Assembly (NCBI RefSeq): GCF_000981225.1
Contig: NZ_LAJC01000001.1
Span: 1-64,000, forward strand
DNA from: Allosalinactinospora lopnorensis
GTDB taxonomy: Bacteria > Actinomycetota > Actinomycetes > Streptosporangiales > Streptosporangiaceae
Reading direction: 5' to 3'
Length of the DNA: 64,000 nucleotides
Shown here: piece by piece, positions 61,065 through 64,000 of the stretch
Layout of the letters: each line of letters opens with the position of its first letter
Position numbering within the stretch: position 1 is the stretch's first letter
The notes under the pieces: model-generated
The model's database searches: none
What the model was told of the DNA's origin: nothing
The model's input: only the letters and a program-made list of their open reading frames with translations
Position numbers and translations under genes: made by a program

Positions 61065-62417
61065 ATGGCAACGCCCCAGGTCGCACAGGTTCGACGGCTC
61101 GTCACCGAGATCCCGGGCCCCAAGTCGCGGGCGCTCCAGGAGCGGCGGGAGCGCGCGGTGGCCGCGGGGGTGGGCAGCGTACTCCCGGTGTACGTCGAGC
61201 GCGCGGGCGGCGGGATCGTCGAGGACATCGACGGCAACTCGCTGATCGACTTCGGCTCCGGCATCGCGGTGACCAATGTGGGAAACGCCGACCCGGCGGT
61301 GGTGGAGCGGGCGTGTGAGCAGCTCACACGGTTCACCCACACCTGCTTCATGGTGACCCCGTACGAGGGCTACGTGGAGGTGTGCGAGGCGCTCGACCGG
61401 ATCACGCCGGGCGGCCACGAAAAGCGCTCCATGTTGCTGAACTCCGGCGCCGAGGCCGTGGAGAACGCGGTGAAGATCGCCCGCGGCGCCACCGGTCGGC
61501 AGGCCGTCGTGGTGTTCGATCACGCCTACCACGGCCGCACGAACCTCACCATGGCGCTGACCGCGAAGAACATGCCCTACAAGCAGGGGTTCGGCCCGTT
61601 CGCGGGCGAGGTGTACCGGATGCCGATGGCCTACCCGTTCCGCTGGCCCACCGGCCCGGAGAACTGCGGGCCCGAGGCCGCCCGCCAGGCCATCGCCCAG
61701 ATCAGCGCGCAGATCGGCGCGCAGATCGGCGCGCAGAACGTGGCCGCTGTGCTGATCGAGCCGATCCAGGGGGAGGGCGGCTTCATCGAGCCGGGAGCCG
61801 GCTTCCTGCCCGAACTGGCGGAGTTCTGCCGGGCCAACGGGATCGTGTTCATCGCCGACGAGGTGCAGACGGGCTTCGCCCGAACCGGCCACATGTTCGC
61901 CTGCGAGCACGAGGGGATCGTCCCCGATCTCATGGCGACCGCCAAGGGCATCGCGGGTGGGCTGCCGCTGGCCGCCGTGACCGGCCGCGCCGAGCTGATG
62001 GACGCCGTGCACGCCGGCGGTCTGGGCGGCACCTACGGCGGAAACCCGGCGGCCTGCGCGGCGGCGCTGGCCGCGCTGGAGACCATCGAGTCGCGAGGGC
62101 TGGTGCGGCGCGCCCGGGCCATCGGCGAAGTGGCGCTCGATCGGCTGCGGGGACTCGCCGAGAAGTACGACATCGTCGGTGACGTGCGCGGCCGCGGCGC
62201 GATGCTCGCGGTCGAGCTGGTCAAGGGGGGCGGCGACACCTCACCCAACACCGAGGCGCTGGGGCAGGTCGTCCGGTACTGCCACTCCCAGGGGCTGGTC
62301 CTGCTGACCGCCGGCAGCTACGGCAATGTCATCCGGCTGCTGCCGCCGCTGGCGATCGGCGACGATCTGCTCGACGAAGGCCTGTCCATCCTGGAAGAGG
62401 CGTTCGCCGGGATCTGA
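61065..62417 (+). CDS. gabT: 4-aminobutyrate aminotransferase (or 5-aminovalerate aminotransferase)
   Basis: 450 residues from ATG 61065 with GGGAGGA upstream. Class III aminotransferase features: NSLIDFGSGIAVTNVGNADPAVV, MLLNSGAEAVENAVKIARGATGRQAVVVFDHAYHGRTNLTMALT, VAAVLIEPIQGEGGF, FIADEVQTGFARTGHMFACEHEGIVPDLMATAKGIAGGLPLAAVTGR with the PLP Lys in TAKG, and GGTYGGNPAACAAALAALE. It moves the amino group of GABA to 2-oxoglutarate giving succinate semialdehyde; the close relative DavT uses 5-aminovalerate, the product of the DavBA pair at 24-26 kb. A 12-base tandem repeat is inserted at 61698-61733. Divergent from pucR. Confidence 0.94.
   Translation: MATPQVAQVRRLVTEIPGPKSRALQERRERAVAAGVGSVLPVYVERAGGGIVEDIDGNSLIDFGSGIAVTNVGNADPAVVERACEQLTRFTHTCFMVTPYEGYVEVCEALDRITPGGHEKRSMLLNSGAEAVENAVKIARGATGRQAVVVFDHAYHGRTNLTMALTAKNMPYKQGFGPFAGEVYRMPMAYPFRWPTGPENCGPEAARQAIAQISAQIGAQIGAQNVAAVLIEPIQGEGGFIEPGAGFLPELAEFCRANGIVFIADEVQTGFARTGHMFACEHEGIVPDLMATAKGIAGGLPLAAVTGRAELMDAVHAGGLGGTYGGNPAACAAALAALETIESRGLVRRARAIGEVALDRLRGLAEKYDIVGDVRGRGAMLAVELVKGGGDTSPNTEALGQVVRYCHSQGLVLLTAGSYGNVIRLLPPLAIGDDLLDEGLSILEEAFAGI
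61698..61739 (+). repeat. Twelve-base tandem repeat inside gabT
   Basis: Three in-frame copies of CAGATC(A/G)GCGCG (61698-61709, 61710-61721, 61722-61733) and a partial fourth encode QISAQIGAQIGAQN. GabT proteins normally have a single short QIGADN-like loop here before VAAV. Length variation by slippage would keep the frame. Confidence 0.8.
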
Positions 62418-62443
62418 GCCCCACCGGTACCCTCCGGCTACGT

Positions 62444-62468
62444 GCCCGCGCCCTTCCCGGGCGCGGGC
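62444..62468 (+). terminator. Terminator after gabT
   Basis: GCCCGCGCCC (62444-62453) pairs with GGGCGCGGGC (62459-62468) around TTCCC, 27 bases after the gabT stop and before the nitrilase ribosome site. Confidence 0.65.
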
Positions 62469-62528
62469 CGGCGCGGGCCGTACCGCCCGCCCGCCCTAGG
62501 GTGGGAGTCGGGCGCCGAAGGAGGGACC

Positions 62529-63326
62529 ATGGTGCACGTCGCAGTCGGCCAATTCGCACCGGGCGAGGACAAGCTGGCCAACCTCGCCGCAGCGGGCGAG
62601 CTCGTGACCGAGGCCGCCGGGAACGGCGCGCACGTGGTGCTGCTGCCCGAATACGCGATGTTCACCGCGCCCCGCGTCGATCACCGGTTCGTCGAGGCGG
62701 CCGAACCCCTGGACGGCCCTTTCACCGCCGGGCTCGCCCGGCTCGCCCGCGACCACGGGGTGCACGTCGCCGCCGGCGTGAACGAGGCGCTGCCCGGTTC
62801 CGGGCACTTTCTCAACACCTTCGTCGCCATCGACCCCCGCGGCGAGGTCACGGCCTCCTACCGGAAACTGCACCTGTACGACGCTTTCGGTGCGACCGAG
62901 TCGGAGGTCGTGCGACCGGGGGAGATAGAGCCCCCGCAGACCTTCACCGTCGAGGGCCTGACGTTCGGCCTGCAGACCTGCTATGACCTGCGTTTTCCCG
63001 AAGTGACACGGCGGATCGTGGATGCCGGCGCCGATGTGCTGCTACTCGGCGCGGAGTGGGTGCCCGGCCCGCTGAAGGAGGACCACTGGGTCACGCTCGC
63101 GCGGGCGCGCGCGATCGAGAACACCATCTACATCGCCGCTGCGGGGCAGAACGCTCCGACCGGCGCCGGGAACAGCATGGTCATCGACCCTATGGGCGTC
63201 CGCATAGCGGCGCTGGGCGAGGAGACCGGCGTTGCGGTCGCCCGGATCTCGGCGAAGCGTGTGGCCGAGGTGCGGACGAAGAACCCCGCCCTGCGCCTGC
63301 GCCGGTTCACCGTCGTCCCGAACTAG
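62529..63326 (+). CDS. Carbon-nitrogen hydrolase (nitrilase superfamily, Nit-like amidase)
   Basis: About 265 residues from ATG 62529, with GAAGGAGGG upstream. The triad is VVLLPEYAMFTAPRVD (Glu), ASYRKLHLYDAFGATESEVVRPG (Lys) and LTFGLQTCYDLRFPEVTRRIVDAGADVLLLGAEWVPG (Cys). The TCYDLRFPE motif is that of the Nit1/Nit2 branch (omega-amidase or deaminated glutathione amidase) rather than of the DavA-like enzyme at 26 kb. It follows gabT after a hairpin. Likely a repair or nitrogen-salvage amidase; substrate unproven. Confidence 0.92.
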   Translation: MVHVAVGQFAPGEDKLANLAAAGELVTEAAGNGAHVVLLPEYAMFTAPRVDHRFVEAAEPLDGPFTAGLARLARDHGVHVAAGVNEALPGSGHFLNTFVAIDPRGEVTASYRKLHLYDAFGATESEVVRPGEIEPPQTFTVEGLTFGLQTCYDLRFPEVTRRIVDAGADVLLLGAEWVPGPLKEDHWVTLARARAIENTIYIAAAGQNAPTGAGNSMVIDPMGVRIAALGEETGVAVARISAKRVAEVRTKNPALRLRRFTVVPN

Positions 63327-63533
63327 CGCTCCCGATTCCGGGAATGTCGCGACAAGCCGCGCCGGACCGGCTGCGCACCATCGACGTCCGACTACCCTGG
63401 GTTGCCATCTCCGAGCTGTGAGTTACAAAAATCGGTCAAGGCCGTTTCGGCTTCCCACGGCATCTGATTCAATAAAGAGCCGATAACTTTACGGCCCGCC
63501 ACACTGTCCTAAACCACGGGGGGAGCAAGGACG

Positions 63534-63794
63534 TTGAGCGGTCTGAGCATAATGTGCCAGCCAAGCACAGCAAATGCCGACACAACCGACATCTACATCT
63601 TCGATCCAGGGTCGCTGAGCAGCGTGCAGTGCATGGGGGATGCCTGCGCGATCTGCCACGCGAAATGGCCGCGGCCTCGCACGCCGCTGGGGGAACTGCC
63701 CGACGGCACCAGGGTCTACGGGTGCCGCGAGTGCGCCGACATCATCGCGTCGCACATGGCGCGGTCCGCGGAGCACGCGCTGGCGGCCCATTGA
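63534..63794 (+). CDS. Small zinc-ribbon-like hypothetical protein
   Basis: 86 residues from a TTG preceded by GGGGGAGCAAGG; an ATG six codons later lacks a ribosome site. GDACAICHAKWPRPRTPLGELPDGTRVYGCRECADIIASHM contains two CxxC knuckles about 24 residues apart, a zinc-ribbon arrangement with a Trp-Pro-Arg-Pro turn, which I associate with small uncharacterised actinomycete proteins. The N-terminal part (TANADTTDIYIFDPGSLSSVQCM) is Ser/Asp/Thr-rich. No function is known. The AT-rich stretch at 63421-63490 is probably its promoter, and a perfect terminator follows. Confidence 0.75.
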   Translation: MSGLSIMCQPSTANADTTDIYIFDPGSLSSVQCMGDACAICHAKWPRPRTPLGELPDGTRVYGCRECADIIASHMARSAEHALAAH

Positions 63795-63825
63795 GGGCGG
63801 CGCCCGCCCGCGCCGCCTGATCCGC

Positions 63826-63858
63826 GCACCGAAGCGGCTCCGCGAGCCGCTTCGGTGC
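63826..63858. terminator. Strong terminator hairpin
   Basis: GCACCGAAGCGGCTC (63826-63840) and GAGCCGCTTCGGTGC (63844-63858) form a perfect 15-base stem with loop CGC, 31 bases after the zinc-ribbon gene. Beyond it, to the window edge, I see no supported gene. Confidence 0.88.
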
Positions 63859-64000
63859 CGGTAAAAGAGCCGGAGAGCAGCGCCGGAGCATCTCGGCGGA
63901 CGGCGCCCGCCTCCAGCAGCGAACGCCCCCTCCGCGGCAGCACCGAAACCGCTCCCGGACCGGCCCCCGCACGAGCACCGGCATCCACCCCCGTCTCAGC

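Noticed and set aside
63716-63988. Minus-strand frame at the right edge
   Set aside because: Gly/Ala/Arg-rich without pattern, and it crosses a perfect terminator hairpin and the zinc-ribbon gene.
1-64000. CRISPR arrays, tRNA or rRNA genes, insertion sequences, phage integrases
   Set aside because: I looked for spaced direct repeats, cloverleaf arms, terminal inverted repeats with transposase motifs and integrase catalytic residues and found none; small tRNAs could still escape reading by eye.

Overview
The window is uniformly very GC-rich, strongly biased to G or C at third codon positions, and carries gene families typical of actinomycetes: an FkbM methyltransferase, a conservon-type small GTPase, a CYP157-like P450, DUF1918, a DUF4081 GNAT acetyltransferase, RsbW-like ATPases, a SecA2-type SecA and a WYL regulator. 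This points to a filamentous actinobacterium; Nocardiopsaceae or Streptomyces relatives are my inference from gene content only. I saw no rRNA, tRNA, CRISPR array, integrase or insertion sequence.

Layout. 1-5.1 kb: end of a membrane protein, a tiny Cys-rich peptide, small hypotheticals, FkbM, a Dabb protein, an AT-richer island with a DUF6406-like gene, and carbamate kinase. 5.2-10.5 kb: a SecA2-like translocase ATPase, then a GylR-type IclR regulator with glpD, linked by matching operator-like sequences. 10.6-14.8 kb: a styrene-monooxygenase-like flavoprotein, an orphan CvnD GTPase, and hisS behind two strong hairpins. 15-20.2 kb: two tandem large ATPase-LuxR regulators, each broken by a frameshift. 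20.6-23.3 kb: half of an ANL enzyme, an RsbW-like kinase and a GNAT. 23.6-31.1 kb: the conserved dxr-rseP-ispG block (MEP isoprenoid pathway plus site-2 protease), separated from its usual GNAT partner by an AsnC regulator and a DavB/DavA-like amino-acid oxygenase/amidase pair. 31.3-40.6 kb: secreted hydrolase, secreted S1 protease, aldehyde dehydrogenase, a P450 lacking ExxR, a DacB-type carboxypeptidase, a VOC protein and a putative DNA glycosylase. 40.6-45.6 kb: enoyl-CoA hydratase/CoA-transferase pair under a divergent FadR-type GntR, an RsbW-like ATPase, and a luciferase-like oxidoreductase divergent from a frameshifted ArsR. 45.7-54.8 kb: PLDc_N membrane protein, WYL regulator, VOC, gene debris, a PBP with a dead transpeptidase domain, a two-component system, MazG, DUF1918 and Nei. 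55-59.1 kb: complete fructose PTS operon fruR-fruK-EIIA-fruA(EIIBC)-ptsH. 59.1-64 kb: DivIVA-domain protein, PucR regulator, divergent gabT, nitrilase, and a small zinc-ribbon protein before a perfect terminator.

Integration. Catabolic modules with local regulators dominate: glycerol-3-phosphate (GylR-GlpD), fructose (DeoR-FruKA), basic amino acid (AsnC-DavBA), GABA or 5-aminovalerate (PucR-GabT), acyl-CoA (FadR-CaiB-ECH). At least seven genes contain single-base frameshifts, most of them explained by one missing base next to a short G/C run. The simplest reading is residual assembly indels rather than decay, and those genes should be interpreted with that in mind.
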